Source: Paracoccaceae bacterium
Lineage (GTDB): Bacteria > Pseudomonadota > Alphaproteobacteria > Rhodobacterales > Rhodobacteraceae
DNA length: 15,276 nt
Assembly (NCBI GenBank): GCA_023260935.1
Contig: JALQTL010000331.1
Span: forward strand, 1-15,276
Direction of reading: 5' to 3'
Position 1 is the first letter of the stretch. Every line of letters starts with the position of its first letter. The notes beneath the pieces were generated by a model that was given only the letters and a program-made list of their open reading frames with translations, was not told the DNA's origin and made no database searches. A program made the position numbers and the translations under genes. Shown here piece after piece: positions 1-7,721 of this stretch.

Positions 1-99
1 GGCAGGGTCCAGGCCAGTGGCCGCCACGCCCGCGCCCACCAGATCGTTGAGCCAGGTCATCCGCAGCAACTGGTCGTTCAGCCAGCCGAACACGCTCAT
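1..99 (-). CDS. Probable permease of arsenic-type operon, N-terminal fragment
   Basis: Only the first 33 codons are in the window; the gene runs off the left edge. The fragment opens with MSVFGWLNDQLLRM and continues with an amphipathic stretch rich in Trp, Leu and Asn. From memory this resembles the N-terminus of the ArsP/YraQ (DUF318) permeases often found beside arsR; that is family recall on a short piece, so the product is tentative. The start ATG (99-97) overlaps the stop of the upstream ArsR-type gene in an ATGA arrangement, so the two are translationally coupled and co-transcribed. If correct, it would be an inner-membrane exporter for an arsenic compound or another metalloid, controlled by the neighbouring repressor. 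Confidence 0.5.
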   Translation of the reverse strand, partial: MSVFGWLNDQLLRMTWLNDLVGAGVAATGLDPA

Positions 100-386
100 A
101 CCGCTTGCTCCGCAATCATGATCGGCCGCTCCAGGGCGGCCTCAACCAGACGCGCAAGGGGGGGCGGCAGGTCCGGGTTGATCCGGTAACGCACCCATTG
201 CGCATCGCGCCGGTCCAGCACCAGCCCCGTCTGCTTCAGCACCTGCATGTGCCGCGACATGCGGCTTTGGGTTGCACCCAGCTTCCGCATCAGCTCGCAG
301 GCGCAGTGTTCCGTCCCGTCTGCCAGCAGGCGCATGGCCTCTAGGCGGGTCGGTTCGGCCAGGGCGGACAGAACGGCAAGGATCAT
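96..386 (-). CDS. ArsR/SmtB-family metalloregulatory repressor
   Basis: A 96-residue winged-helix repressor. The N-terminal LSALAEPTRLEAMRLL (residues 6-21) is the typical ArsR opening helix. HCACEL (27-32) gives Cys28-x-Cys30 in the position of the ELCVCDL arsenite site of E. coli-type ArsR, and GATQSRMSRHMQVLKQTGLV (37-56) is the recognition helix-turn-helix. Family knowledge: apo-protein blocks the promoter and As(III)/Sb(III) binding to the cysteines releases it. I chose the ATG at 386 over the longer open frame (to 467) because it matches the family length, has an AAAGG-like ribosome site about 8 bases upstream, and leaves the 404-421 palindrome outside the gene. It overlaps the next gene by ATGA. 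The inducer is inferred and could be another thiophilic metal. Confidence 0.85.
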   Translation of the reverse strand: MILAVLSALAEPTRLEAMRLLADGTEHCACELMRKLGATQSRMSRHMQVLKQTGLVLDRRDAQWVRYRINPDLPPPLARLVEAALERPIMIAEQAV

Positions 387-403
387 CGAAGGCGCCTTTC
401 TTT

Positions 404-421
404 CATGCGCATTGGCGCATG
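404..421. promoter_or_regulatory. Likely ArsR operator, perfect inverted repeat
   Basis: CATGCGC-ATTG-GCGCATG is a perfect inverted repeat with 7-bp arms and a 4-bp spacer, ending 17 bases upstream of the repressor start. Position and symmetry fit an autoregulatory operator for the ArsR-type protein. The half-site GCGCATG recurs at 548-554, and TGCGCATT (present here at 406-413) recurs at 586-593; whether these matter is unknown. Confidence 0.6.
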
Positions 422-438
422 GGCGGGCCTCCCTTGCC

Positions 439-452
439 GTGATCTGGATCAA
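439..452. promoter_or_regulatory. FNR/FnrL-type box
   Basis: GTGAT-CTGG-ATCAA matches the FNR-family consensus TTGAT-N4-ATCAA at 9 of 10 defined positions. Its centre (445.5) is about 41.5 bases upstream of position 404, on the leftward strand. A class II FNR-activated start would therefore fall at the edge of the ArsR palindrome. The only gene it can serve in this window is the leftward arsR-type operon. No transcript evidence is available. Confidence 0.45.
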
Positions 453-559
453 GCAGCGCAGGTGCATGGGCAGTGTCAGAGGATTTTCCGCGGGTCCGCG
501 ATCTGGGCATCGCTACCCTTCCCTGATGATCCAGCGGTCCCGGTGCCGCGCATGTTTCG

Positions 560-596
560 AAAAAAGATCGGTAAACTGAAGCGTTTGCGCATTCAG
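560..596 (-). terminator. Candidate intrinsic terminator of the ABC transporter/GGT-like operon
   Basis: Read leftward, 596-576 can fold as CTGAA-(T)-GCG / CGC-TTCAG with a CAAA loop: eight pairs and one bulged T. TTTACCGATC follows and then six T (565-560). It begins 40 bases past the stop of the DUF1028 gene. The gap between stem and T-run is longer than in a classical terminator, so efficiency is uncertain. The rest of 387-635 contains the arsR control sites and no gene that I can support. Confidence 0.4.
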
Positions 597-635
597 GGCA
601 AGAACCATTGACCCTGCACGGTGCGGGCGGTGGGA

Positions 636-1388
636 TCAGGCCTTGTTGCTTGCCCGCGATGCGGTGGGTGTGCCGCTTGCCTGACGCTCTGCCTCCAACT
701 CGGCGATGCGGCGGTCGATGTGGCTGCGGTCGGTCAGGCCATGTGGGTTGGTGCGGGTGGCCATCGTTTCGGCCACATGCAGATAGCGCTCCTGCGCCAC
801 GGCATAAAGACGGCGAAGCTCGGTCAGCGGGTCGCTGTCATCATCGGTGCGGATGTCAAGCCAGGCATAATCCTGATCGCGGTAGATCACGAGGCAGGCC
901 GACTGACGCCCGCGCTTGTCTCCGCCCGCATCTTCACCCGCCTGCATGGCGATCAGCAGCCGCTCGGCCAGCGGCTTGTCCATTGCGGCCTCATAGGCCT
1001 TCAGGGTTTGCGCCACGACCTGCGGGCCTTCCAGCATGTTGCCCGCGACAGACACGTCTTCGGCCAGCAGATGCCCCGCCCAGTCCACGCATTTCGCGCC
1101 GGTGAAAGCGGCGTTACGGCCCTGCGCGTCGATCAGGTGGAACTGGCGGTTCGCGTGGCCGTCATCGCGTTCGGTGAAGATGTCTGCAATGGCGGCGGGT
1201 GGGGCTCCAGCCGCCAGAAGGCGCAGCCCGTCTGGGCCATAGGTCGGGTTGACGAAGGCCTGGGTGGCGACGGCCCCCACACCGCCGCGCAGATGCGGCA
1301 CAAGGGCGCCAACGGCAAAGAAGCGGCTGGCTACGGCCACGCCCAGATGGCCGGTTGCAGGGTCTCGGGCGACGATGGAATAGGTCAT
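636..1388 (-). CDS. DUF1028 family protein (Ntn-hydrolase-like)
   Basis: A 250-residue protein starting MTYSIVARDP with the conserved DUF1028 blocks: GVAVASRFFAVGALVPH (16-32), GAVATQAFVNPTYGPDGL (38-55) and GEDAGGDKRGRQSA (151-164). Family knowledge: DUF1028 proteins are predicted to have an Ntn-hydrolase-like fold but have no settled reaction; they often sit beside amidohydrolases, peptidases or peptide-type ABC transporters. There is no signal peptide, so it is probably cytoplasmic. Residues from about 190 onward form a charged helical C-terminal extension. The gene starts three bases after the stop of the GGT-like gene (AGGA ribosome site inside that gene's end), so it is the last gene of the operon. 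If Met1 is removed, Thr2 would be the N-terminal residue, but its use as a nucleophile is only a guess. Confidence 0.85.
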   Translation of the reverse strand: MTYSIVARDPATGHLGVAVASRFFAVGALVPHLRGGVGAVATQAFVNPTYGPDGLRLLAAGAPPAAIADIFTERDDGHANRQFHLIDAQGRNAAFTGAKCVDWAGHLLAEDVSVAGNMLEGPQVVAQTLKAYEAAMDKPLAERLLIAMQAGEDAGGDKRGRQSACLVIYRDQDYAWLDIRTDDDSDPLTELRRLYAVAQERYLHVAETMATRTNPHGLTDRSHIDRRIAELEAERQASGTPTASRASNKA

Positions 1389-1391
1389 GGG

Positions 1392-3179
1392 TCAGCGTCC
1401 TACGGCATAGGCCTGCATCAGGCGGGGGGTGGCGGCAGCGCGCAACAGCCCATCGGGATCACGCCGCGCGGCGGTAAGGCGTCCAACGCTCCAGGCTTCG
1501 GCTTCGGTGATGCCATGGCCACGGGCGCGCAGATCGTCCAGCACCGTCTGGCCAAAGGTCGCTTCGGCCATCATCTGACCGGGTTCGCGCGACCGGGGGT
1601 AGAAAGAGCTGGGGAAGTGTGTGGAATGGAACAGCGGCAGGTCGATGGCTTCCTGCAGGTTCAGACCGTGGTGGACATAGCGCAGGAAAAAGGCCAGTTG
1701 CCACTGATCCTGCTGGTCGCCGCCCGGTGTGCCGAACACCATCTGCGGCAGGCCGTCCTTGCTGGCCAGCGTGGGCGTCAGCGTGGTGCGCGGCCGCTTT
1801 CCCGGCTCCAGCGATGTGGGCAGGCCCGGTTCCAGCCAGAACATTTGCGCCCGGCTGTTCAGGCAGAACCCAAGGCCCGGGATGGTGGGCGAAGATTGCA
1901 GCCACCCGCCCGAAGGCGTGACTGCAACCATATTGCCTTCGCTGTCGATCACATCGACATGCACGGTATCGCCCTTCTTTTCGGAAAGATGCGACATGGT
2001 CGGTTCATAGACCGCCTGATCCTTGCGGCTGAGCGCATCCAGCAGTTCCAGCGTGCGTGCCACCTGATCTTCGTATCCGGGCACCAGCCCGGGCCGCAGG
2101 TCGCGGCTGGCTGTGGCGCCGATCAGCTTGCGGCGTTCGGCGTTATAGGCATCAGACAACAGGTGATCCAGCGGCACGGTCGCAAAATCAGGGTCGCCGT
2201 AATAAACCTCGCGGTCGGCATAGGCCAGTTTCATGGCCTCGATCACATGGTGAACGAAATCGGCGCCGGAAGGGTCCATGGCGGAAAGGTCAAAGCCCTT
2301 GAGCAGCGCCAGAGCCTGAAGCATGACCGGGCTTTGGTTCCAGGGGCCGCATTTGGCCACTGTCCAGCCGTGATAGTCATAGGTCAGCGGGTCTTCCACC
2401 CGGGCCCGGTAACCGGCCAGATCGTCGGCGCTCAGCACGCCCTTGTGGCGGCGGCCCGATGCATCCATCACCTCGGCCTTGTCCAGATAGGCCGCGATCC
2501 TTTCGGCCACGAAGCCGCGATAGAAGGCGTCGCGCGCGGCGTCGATCTGTGCGTCTCGGCCCTGCCGCGCTTCGGCTTCGGCCAGAATGCGGGTCCAGGT
2601 ATCGGCCAGCGCGGGGTTGGTGACATTCGCATGGGGCGCGGGCGCCACGCCGCCGGGCAGCCATGTGGCAAAGGAGGTGGGCCATTCGGTGCGGAAGAAA
2701 TCTGCCAGCCCGGCGATGGTGGCCGCCACGCGGGGCAGCGCCGGATGGCCGTTGCGCGCATACCATATCGCGGGTTCCAGAACGGCCCGCAGCGGCAGGC
2801 GGCCGTAATCGCGCAGCATCAGCATCCAGCCATCCCACGCGCCGGGAATGACCGTGGCCAGAAGCCCGTCGCCCGGGATGACGCGCAGGCCTTCGGCGCG
2901 GTAATGGTCGATGGTGGCACCTGCGGGGGCGGGGCCCTGGCCGCAGATCACCTGCACGCGGTCGTCGCGCCTGGAATAGAACACGGCCGGCATATCGCCG
3001 CCCGGCCCGTTCAGATGCGGCTCCAGCACCTGTAGCGCAAGACCGGTGGCCACTGCGGCATCAAAGGCATTGCCGCCCTGTTCCAGTATCTTCATGCCAA
3101 CGGCCGAGGCGATCCAGTGGGTCGAGGTGACGACGCCGAAACGGCCCAGGATCTCGGGGCGGGTGGTGAATGCGGGCAT
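1392..3179 (-). CDS. Gamma-glutamyltransferase-like Ntn hydrolase, non-canonical substrate site
   Basis: A 595-residue GGT-family protein. The N-terminal GGNAFDAAVATGLALQVLEPHLNGPGGD block (35-62) and the DTVHVDVIDSEGN block (404-416) are diagnostic. Thr405 is in the position of the autocleavage nucleophile (E. coli Thr391), and GTPGG (483-487) matches the oxyanion Gly pair. By motif alignment the residues that hold glutamate in E. coli GGT are replaced: Arg114 by Gln81, Asn411 by Gly425, Gln430 by Arg443, Asp433 by Met446, and Ser462-Ser463 by Thr465-Thr466. It therefore probably self-processes and cleaves an amide, but not a normal gamma-glutamyl group. Unlike classical periplasmic GGT it shows no signal peptide, which implies cytoplasmic action on an imported substrate. 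The start at 3179 is preferred because GGAG lies 6 bases upstream; the open frame reaches 3221 inside the permease gene. Confidence 0.85.
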   Translation of the reverse strand: MPAFTTRPEILGRFGVVTSTHWIASAVGMKILEQGGNAFDAAVATGLALQVLEPHLNGPGGDMPAVFYSRRDDRVQVICGQGPAPAGATIDHYRAEGLRVIPGDGLLATVIPGAWDGWMLMLRDYGRLPLRAVLEPAIWYARNGHPALPRVAATIAGLADFFRTEWPTSFATWLPGGVAPAPHANVTNPALADTWTRILAEAEARQGRDAQIDAARDAFYRGFVAERIAAYLDKAEVMDASGRRHKGVLSADDLAGYRARVEDPLTYDYHGWTVAKCGPWNQSPVMLQALALLKGFDLSAMDPSGADFVHHVIEAMKLAYADREVYYGDPDFATVPLDHLLSDAYNAERRKLIGATASRDLRPGLVPGYEDQVARTLELLDALSRKDQAVYEPTMSHLSEKKGDTVHVDVIDSEGNMVAVTPSGGWLQSSPTIPGLGFCLNSRAQMFWLEPGLPTSLEPGKRPRTTLTPTLASKDGLPQMVFGTPGGDQQDQWQLAFFLRYVHHGLNLQEAIDLPLFHSTHFPSSFYPRSREPGQMMAEATFGQTVLDDLRARGHGITEAEAWSVGRLTAARRDPDGLLRAAATPRLMQAYAVGR

Positions 3180-3195
3180 GTTATTCTCCGGTCTG

Positions 3196-4068
3196 TCAGT
3201 GTTCGCGCGGGTCCAGCGCATCGCGCAGCCCGTCGCCCATGAGGTTGAATCCGATCACGACCAGAAAGATCGCTGTGCCGGGCCAGATCGCCATCCAGGG
3301 CGCCTGGGACAGAAAATTCTTGGCGGTGTTCAGCATCGACCCCCAGCTGGCCGCGGGGGGCTGCTGGCCCAGGCCCAGAAAGGAAAGCGAGGCTTCGGCG
3401 ATGATGGCGGTGGCAATCGTCAGCGTGGCCTGCACCATGATCGGCGGCAGCACATTGGGCAGGATATAGCGCGCCATGATGCGCACATGGCCCAGGCCGA
3501 TCGCTCGGGCGCCTTCGACGTAATCTTCGGTCTTCACCGCCAGAACCTGCCCGCGCGTGAGCCGGATGAAGATGGGCACAGCCGACAGGCCAATGGCGAT
3601 CATCGCATTGGTCAATGACGGGCCCATGAAGGCGGCAAGGGCGATGGCAAGGATCAGGAAGGGCATCGCCAGCAACGCATCGGTCGTGCGGGCGATGATG
3701 CTGTCTGTCCAGCCGCCGAAATAACCGGCCACAAGGCCAAAGGGCACGCCCACCAGCACCGCGATTGCCACCGACACCACGCCCGCCATCAGCGATGCCT
3801 GCCCGCCCCAGATCATCCGGGCAAAGATATCGCGCCCGATCTCGTCGGTGCCCAGCCATGCCGTGACTGACGGGGGTTGGCGGATGGCGCCCCAGTTCGT
3901 GGCGGTGGGGTCCGCGATGGGCAGGACCGGCGCCAGTGCCGCCAGAAGGACGAAGACCGCCACGATGAAGGTGCCGACCAGCGCCGCCTTGTTGGCGCGC
4001 AGCTTTTTCCATGCGCGGTTCGGGGCACGTTTCGGGGCGGGGTGCGGGGCGGCGACGGCGGCGGTCAT
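3196..4068 (-). CDS. Peptide-type ABC transporter permease (DppC/OppC family)
   Basis: A 290-residue inner-membrane subunit. A basic cytoplasmic N-terminus leads into TM1 (about 29-51). LGTDEIGRDIFARMIWG (72-88) is the hallmark DppC/OppC loop, and the EAA coupling region DYVEGARAIGLGHVRIMARY (182-201) contacts the ATPases. Further hydrophobic segments lie at about 93-117, 133-168, 213-235 and 262-280, giving the six-helix plan. The ATG at 4068 overlaps the stop of the preceding permease as ATGA, so I reject the longer open frame to 4503, which lies inside that gene. Sixteen bases separate it from the GGT-like gene. It pairs with the DppB-like subunit to form the pore. Peptide transporter family is clear; substrate is not. 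Confidence 0.92.
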   Translation of the reverse strand: MTAAVAAPHPAPKRAPNRAWKKLRANKAALVGTFIVAVFVLLAALAPVLPIADPTATNWGAIRQPPSVTAWLGTDEIGRDIFARMIWGGQASLMAGVVSVAIAVLVGVPFGLVAGYFGGWTDSIIARTTDALLAMPFLILAIALAAFMGPSLTNAMIAIGLSAVPIFIRLTRGQVLAVKTEDYVEGARAIGLGHVRIMARYILPNVLPPIMVQATLTIATAIIAEASLSFLGLGQQPPAASWGSMLNTAKNFLSQAPWMAIWPGTAIFLVVIGFNLMGDGLRDALDPREH

Positions 4069-5012
4069 TGGGCGGTCCTCAGGCGGGGGTTCAGAAGGAC
4101 GTAAAGCACATCCGCAATCAGGTTCATCAGGATGAAACCGGCCGCCGTGCACAGCACCACGCCCTGCACCACGGCATAATCCCGGTTGAAGACGGCATCC
4201 ACGATCAGCTTGCCAAAGCCGGGGATGGTAAAGATCTGCTCGGTCAGCACGGCCCCCGCCAGCAGTTCGCCGAACAGTAGCGCGGAAAGGGTGACAATGG
4301 GCAAGACCGCGTTGCGAAAGGCGTGTTTCAGGATGACCTTGCGTTCCGCCAGCCCCTTGGCCCGGGCCGTGCGCACATAATCCGATTGCAGCACCCCCAG
4401 CATCGATGATCGCGTATGCCGCATCAGCGCCGCCGCCAGCCCGGTGCCCAGAACGAAGGCCGGCATCAGCATGGTCTGGAACGATCTCCACGGGTCCACC
4501 CAAGGGCTTTCATAGCCCGAGGCCGGCAGCCACCCCAGATTGACCGACACCAACAGGATCATCATGATCCCCAGCCAGAAGTTCGGGATCGACAGGCCCG
4601 AAAGCGCCACCACATTGGCGATGTAATCAACCCATGTGCCCTTGCGCACTGACGACAGGATGCCCGCGGGCACCCCGATCAGGAAGGCAAAGATCATCGA
4701 CATGATGGCAAGCTGGATCGTCACCGGCAGTTTCTGTGCAATCAGGTTCAGCACGGGTTCGCCCGTGCGCAGCGAGGTGCCCAGATCGCCCTGAAGAACC
4801 CCGCCGACCCAGTACAGATATTGCATCGGGATCGGATCGTTCAGACGGTATTTCTCGCGCAGCAGTTCGATCACGGCCGGGTCGCGCTCTTCGCCGGCCA
4901 TGGCCAGCACCGGATCGCCCGGCAGCAGCTTTTGCAGCCCGAAGACGAACATCGACACCAGGATCAGCGTCGGGATCGAGATCAGGATACGGTGCAGGAT
5001 GAAACGGGTCAT
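4065..5012 (-). CDS. Peptide-type ABC transporter permease (DppB/OppB family)
   Basis: A 315-residue integral membrane protein. TM1 lies at about 8-29 and is followed by LLPGDPVLAMAGE (29-41), a typical DppB/OppB motif. The periplasmic GDLGTSLRTGEPV (75-87) is also diagnostic. The EAA loop is DYVRTARAKGLAERKVILKH (211-230), and FTIPGFGKLIVDAV (261-274) is the conserved region before the last helix. Length and topology are normal for the family. It lies 107 bases after the binding-protein gene, with a strong hairpin in the gap, and has an AAAGG sequence unusually close (3 bases) to its ATG. It forms the translocation channel with the DppC-like subunit. Confidence 0.93.
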   Translation of the reverse strand: MTRFILHRILISIPTLILVSMFVFGLQKLLPGDPVLAMAGEERDPAVIELLREKYRLNDPIPMQYLYWVGGVLQGDLGTSLRTGEPVLNLIAQKLPVTIQLAIMSMIFAFLIGVPAGILSSVRKGTWVDYIANVVALSGLSIPNFWLGIMMILLVSVNLGWLPASGYESPWVDPWRSFQTMLMPAFVLGTGLAAALMRHTRSSMLGVLQSDYVRTARAKGLAERKVILKHAFRNAVLPIVTLSALLFGELLAGAVLTEQIFTIPGFGKLIVDAVFNRDYAVVQGVVLCTAAGFILMNLIADVLYVLLNPRLRTAQ

Positions 5013-5047
5013 CGGCCTTTACGGGGTTCAGGAAAGGGGGGACAGGC

Positions 5048-5072
5048 CCGCGCGCCCGGTGGGGGCGCGCGG
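5048..5072. other. Strong intra-operon hairpin after the binding-protein gene
   Basis: CCGCGCGCCC (5048-5057) and GGGCGCGCGG (5063-5072) form a perfect 10-bp GC stem with a 5-base loop, 47 bases past the binding-protein stop in the direction of transcription. No T-run follows, so it is unlikely to be a full terminator. Hairpins at this place in ABC operons are known to protect the upstream binding-protein message and lower permease expression; that role is inferred here. Confidence 0.5.
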
Positions 5073-5119
5073 CAGTCAGTTTGGCCCTGCACCCAAGGGG
5101 GGGCAAGGCCAGCGGGCCG

Positions 5120-6628
5120 TCATTCGGCCTTCTTGACACCGGCCAGACGGATCATCCCGTCCGGATAGGGCGTGAAGCCGTCGATCTTGTTCGACATCGC
5201 CCAGAGCCAGGTCTGGTGATACAGGTAGATGATCGGCAGTTCGTCCGACAGGATCTTGCCGGCTTCATCATACTTTGCCTTGCGCACGGCCGGATCGGTC
5301 GAGGTGCGGGCCTCGTTCAGCAGGGTATCCACCGTTTCGCTACAGAACTTTGAATCGTTCAGGCCACCGCCGCAGGTGACAAAGGAATGGATGTTGCCAT
5401 CGGGGTCCGTGCGGCCCGACCAGCCAACCTGGGTGCTTTGATAGTTGCCCTGCGTCTGCTGTTCCAGCATCGAGGCGAATTCGGTTGCCTGGATCGAGAT
5501 GTCGATCCCCGCCTCGGCCACCATCGACTGGATCACCTGCATCAGTTGCAACTGCACCGGGTTGTTGGCGGCCTGCATCTCGATCGAGATGCGATCGACG
5601 CCCGCTTCGGCCAGCAGGGCCTTGGCCTTTTCCACATCGCGTGCGGGCACGGGGTTGGTGGCATCATACCAGGGCGAGGTCGGCGGGAAGGGCTGGTTCC
5701 CGGGGGCATAAACGCCTTCGAAGACCACCTGGTTCACCACCTCGCGGTCGATGGCCAGCGACAGCGCCTGACGTACGCGCTTGTCCTTGCCAAAGGGTGT
5801 TTCCGACCGTGGGCCGTTGTTCACGTTCACGGTGATGCCCTGATAGCCCTGGCTGACCGCGCTTTCGAATTTCAGCGCACTGTCGGCCTTGACGCCTGCC
5901 ACATCGGATGGCGCCAGACGTTCCAGCATGTCCAGATCGCCCGACCGCAGGTTTGCCAGACGCACGGTCGTATCGGGGATCGGCAGGAAGATAAGCCGGT
6001 CGAAGTGGTAGTTGTCGGCGTTATAATGCTCGGCGAACTTCTCCAGCACGATCCGGTCCTGAGCGATCCGTTCCACGAACTTGTAGGGGCCCGAGCAGAC
6101 CGGCGAATTGGCCAGTTCCAGCCCCTTTTCCGCGGCAGCGGTGGGCGAAACCATCATGCCTGCGCGGTCTGAAAGTTGCGCAATCAGCGTGGCGTCGGGC
6201 TTCGACAGGGTGAAGGTCACTTCATGCGTGCCGGTCGCCGCAACGGATTCAACCGATGCCAGTTCCGACTTCCGCCGGGATTCCGGCAGGGTCTTTGACC
6301 TTTCGATGTTGGCCACCACTGCGGCGGCATCGAACGGGGTGCCATCGTGGAAGGTGGCGTCGGTGCGCAGCTGCATCACCAGCTTCATCCCGTCATCCGA
6401 CCATGCCCAAGAGGTTGCCAGTTCGGGGGTGAAGCTTTGGTCGGGGGCGATGTTCACCAGCTTGTCGCACAGCGATTCAAACACGATGCGCCCGACAAAG
6501 GTGCGGGCCTGCGCGGTATCCAGCGCATCGGGGTCTTCCTGAAGGCCAATGCGAAGGTCGGCGGCCTGCGCGGCCGTCGCCATCGCCGCCGACGCAAGCA
6601 GCGCGGCGATCAACTTACGGGTGGTCAT
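5120..6628 (-). CDS. Periplasmic solute-binding protein, SBP_bac_5 (DppA/OppA) family
   Basis: A 502-residue family 5 extracellular binding protein. It has a clear Sec signal peptide: basic MTTRK, hydrophobic LIAALLASAAMATA, and an AQA cleavage site at residue 22. The mature part shows family landmarks such as FTPELATSWAWSDDGMKLVMQLR (a contiguous stretch beginning near residue 65), TFHDGTPFDAAAVVANIER and RVRQALSLAIDREVV. It captures the substrate in the periplasm and delivers it to the two permeases. The start at 6628 is supported by the signal peptide and by AAGGAG 7 bases upstream; the open frame extends to 7021 but that part lies inside the ATPase gene. The start overlaps the end of that ATPase gene by 14 bases. 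The ligand cannot be read from sequence; the operon context suggests an amide or peptide-like molecule. Confidence 0.93.
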   Translation of the reverse strand: MTTRKLIAALLASAAMATAAQAADLRIGLQEDPDALDTAQARTFVGRIVFESLCDKLVNIAPDQSFTPELATSWAWSDDGMKLVMQLRTDATFHDGTPFDAAAVVANIERSKTLPESRRKSELASVESVAATGTHEVTFTLSKPDATLIAQLSDRAGMMVSPTAAAEKGLELANSPVCSGPYKFVERIAQDRIVLEKFAEHYNADNYHFDRLIFLPIPDTTVRLANLRSGDLDMLERLAPSDVAGVKADSALKFESAVSQGYQGITVNVNNGPRSETPFGKDKRVRQALSLAIDREVVNQVVFEGVYAPGNQPFPPTSPWYDATNPVPARDVEKAKALLAEAGVDRISIEMQAANNPVQLQLMQVIQSMVAEAGIDISIQATEFASMLEQQTQGNYQSTQVGWSGRTDPDGNIHSFVTCGGGLNDSKFCSETVDTLLNEARTSTDPAVRKAKYDEAGKILSDELPIIYLYHQTWLWAMSNKIDGFTPYPDGMIRLAGVKKAE

Positions 6629-7721
6629 GGGTGCTCTCCTTGTTGGTCGTGGTGTTGGTGGCCGCGCGCCAAAGGGCGAAACGCCGTTCCGACGCGGGAC
6701 TTCGGGAACCCGCGCGTGCCGTGGGCAGGGCAGGCGTGGGGATGCTGGCATGATGGTGGCAAGCGACCTGATGGCCGTTCCGGGCGCCGAGGGCCACGTC
6801 GGCCAGGGCCGGGCGTTCGGTGCGGCACCGGTCGGTTGCAAAGGGGCAGCGCGTATGGAAGCGGCACCCCGGCGGCGGATTTGCGGGCGAGGGCAGGTCA
6901 CCCCCCAGCACCTGCCGCTCCGCGCCCGCGCCCGGCACGGGCACCGGAATGGCCGAAAGCAGAGCCTGCGCATAAGGATGGCGTGGCGTGGTGAACAGCG
7001 CCTCGGTCGGGGCCAGTTCAACCACCTCGCCCAGATACATCACCGCTACACGGTCGGCCATGTGGCGGATCACGGCAAGATCATGTGCGATGACGATCAG
7101 CGTCAGGCCCAGATCTGCCTTCAGATCCTCCAGCAGGTTCACGATTTGCGCCTGAACCGAAACGTCCAGCGCCGAAACCGGTTCATCCCCGATCAGCAGA
7201 CGCGGCGAAGTGGCAAGCGCGCGGGCAATGGAAATGCGCTGGCGTTGGCCGCCCGAAAATTCATGCGGGAACCTGTCGGCATGTTCGGGCCGCAGCCCCA
7301 CGCGGGCCAGCAGATCCCCTACCTTTGCCCGACGCTGGGCATCTGTCAGGCGATCATGGACCAGCAAGGGCTCGCCCACGATCGTTTCAACCGTCATCCG
7401 CGGGTTCAGCGACGAGAACGGATCCTGAAAGATGAACTGCATCTCGGCGCGCAGGGCGCGCATCTGCGGCCCCGGCAGCGCGGTCAGATCGCGGCCGTCA
7501 TAGATCACCTGGCCTTCGCTGGCTTCGATCAGGCGCAAAAGCAGCCGCGCAAGGGTAGACTTGCCGCAACCGGATTCCCCCACGATGGCCAGCGTTTCGC
7601 CCCGCCGCACCTGAAGGTTCACCCCATTGACCGCATGGATCACCGTGCGGCGCGACAAAAGCCCCCCGCCCGAGGTAAAGCGGCGGTGCAGGTTGCGGGT
7701 TTCAAGGATGATGTCGGTCAT
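6615..7721 (-). CDS. Peptide-type ABC transporter ATPase (DppF/OppF family)
   Basis: A 368-residue ATP-binding subunit. Walker A is GESGCGKST (48-56), the Q-loop is FIFQDPFSSLNP (96-107), the signature is FSGGQRQR (155-162), Walker B is LLIGDEP (175-181), and the switch His is in IAHDL (211-215). The C-terminal oligopeptide domain has Cys286, Cys292, Cys299 and Cys321, a spacing like the iron-sulfur site reported for Dpp/Opp ATPases. ATG at 7721 overlaps the upstream ATPase stop as ATGA. Odd feature: about 45 residues (325-368), rich in Ala, Thr, Arg and Pro, extend past the normal end of the family and run through the binding-protein gene's ribosome site into its start codon. This could be a lost stop codon. 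Confidence 0.92.
   Translation of the reverse strand: MTDIILETRNLHRRFTSGGGLLSRRTVIHAVNGVNLQVRRGETLAIVGESGCGKSTLARLLLRLIEASEGQVIYDGRDLTALPGPQMRALRAEMQFIFQDPFSSLNPRMTVETIVGEPLLVHDRLTDAQRRAKVGDLLARVGLRPEHADRFPHEFSGGQRQRISIARALATSPRLLIGDEPVSALDVSVQAQIVNLLEDLKADLGLTLIVIAHDLAVIRHMADRVAVMYLGEVVELAPTEALFTTPRHPYAQALLSAIPVPVPGAGAERQVLGGDLPSPANPPPGCRFHTRCPFATDRCRTERPALADVALGARNGHQVACHHHASIPTPALPTARAGSRSPASERRFALWRAATNTTTNKESTHDHP

Noticed and set aside
552..611. Small plus-strand frame for a 19-residue Lys/Arg-rich peptide (MFRKKIGKLKRL...)
   Set aside because: No ribosome site is seen upstream, and it overlaps the proposed terminator hairpin and its A/T run. Kept only as a curiosity.
621..3035. Long open frame on the plus strand (804 codons)
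   Set aside because: It lies antisense to the well-supported DUF1028 and GGT-like genes; long antisense frames are common in GC-rich DNA and its product shows no family motif.
1392..3179. Glutathione degradation by a standard gamma-glutamyltransferase
   Set aside because: The glutamate-binding residues and signal peptide are absent, so a glutathione role is not supported.
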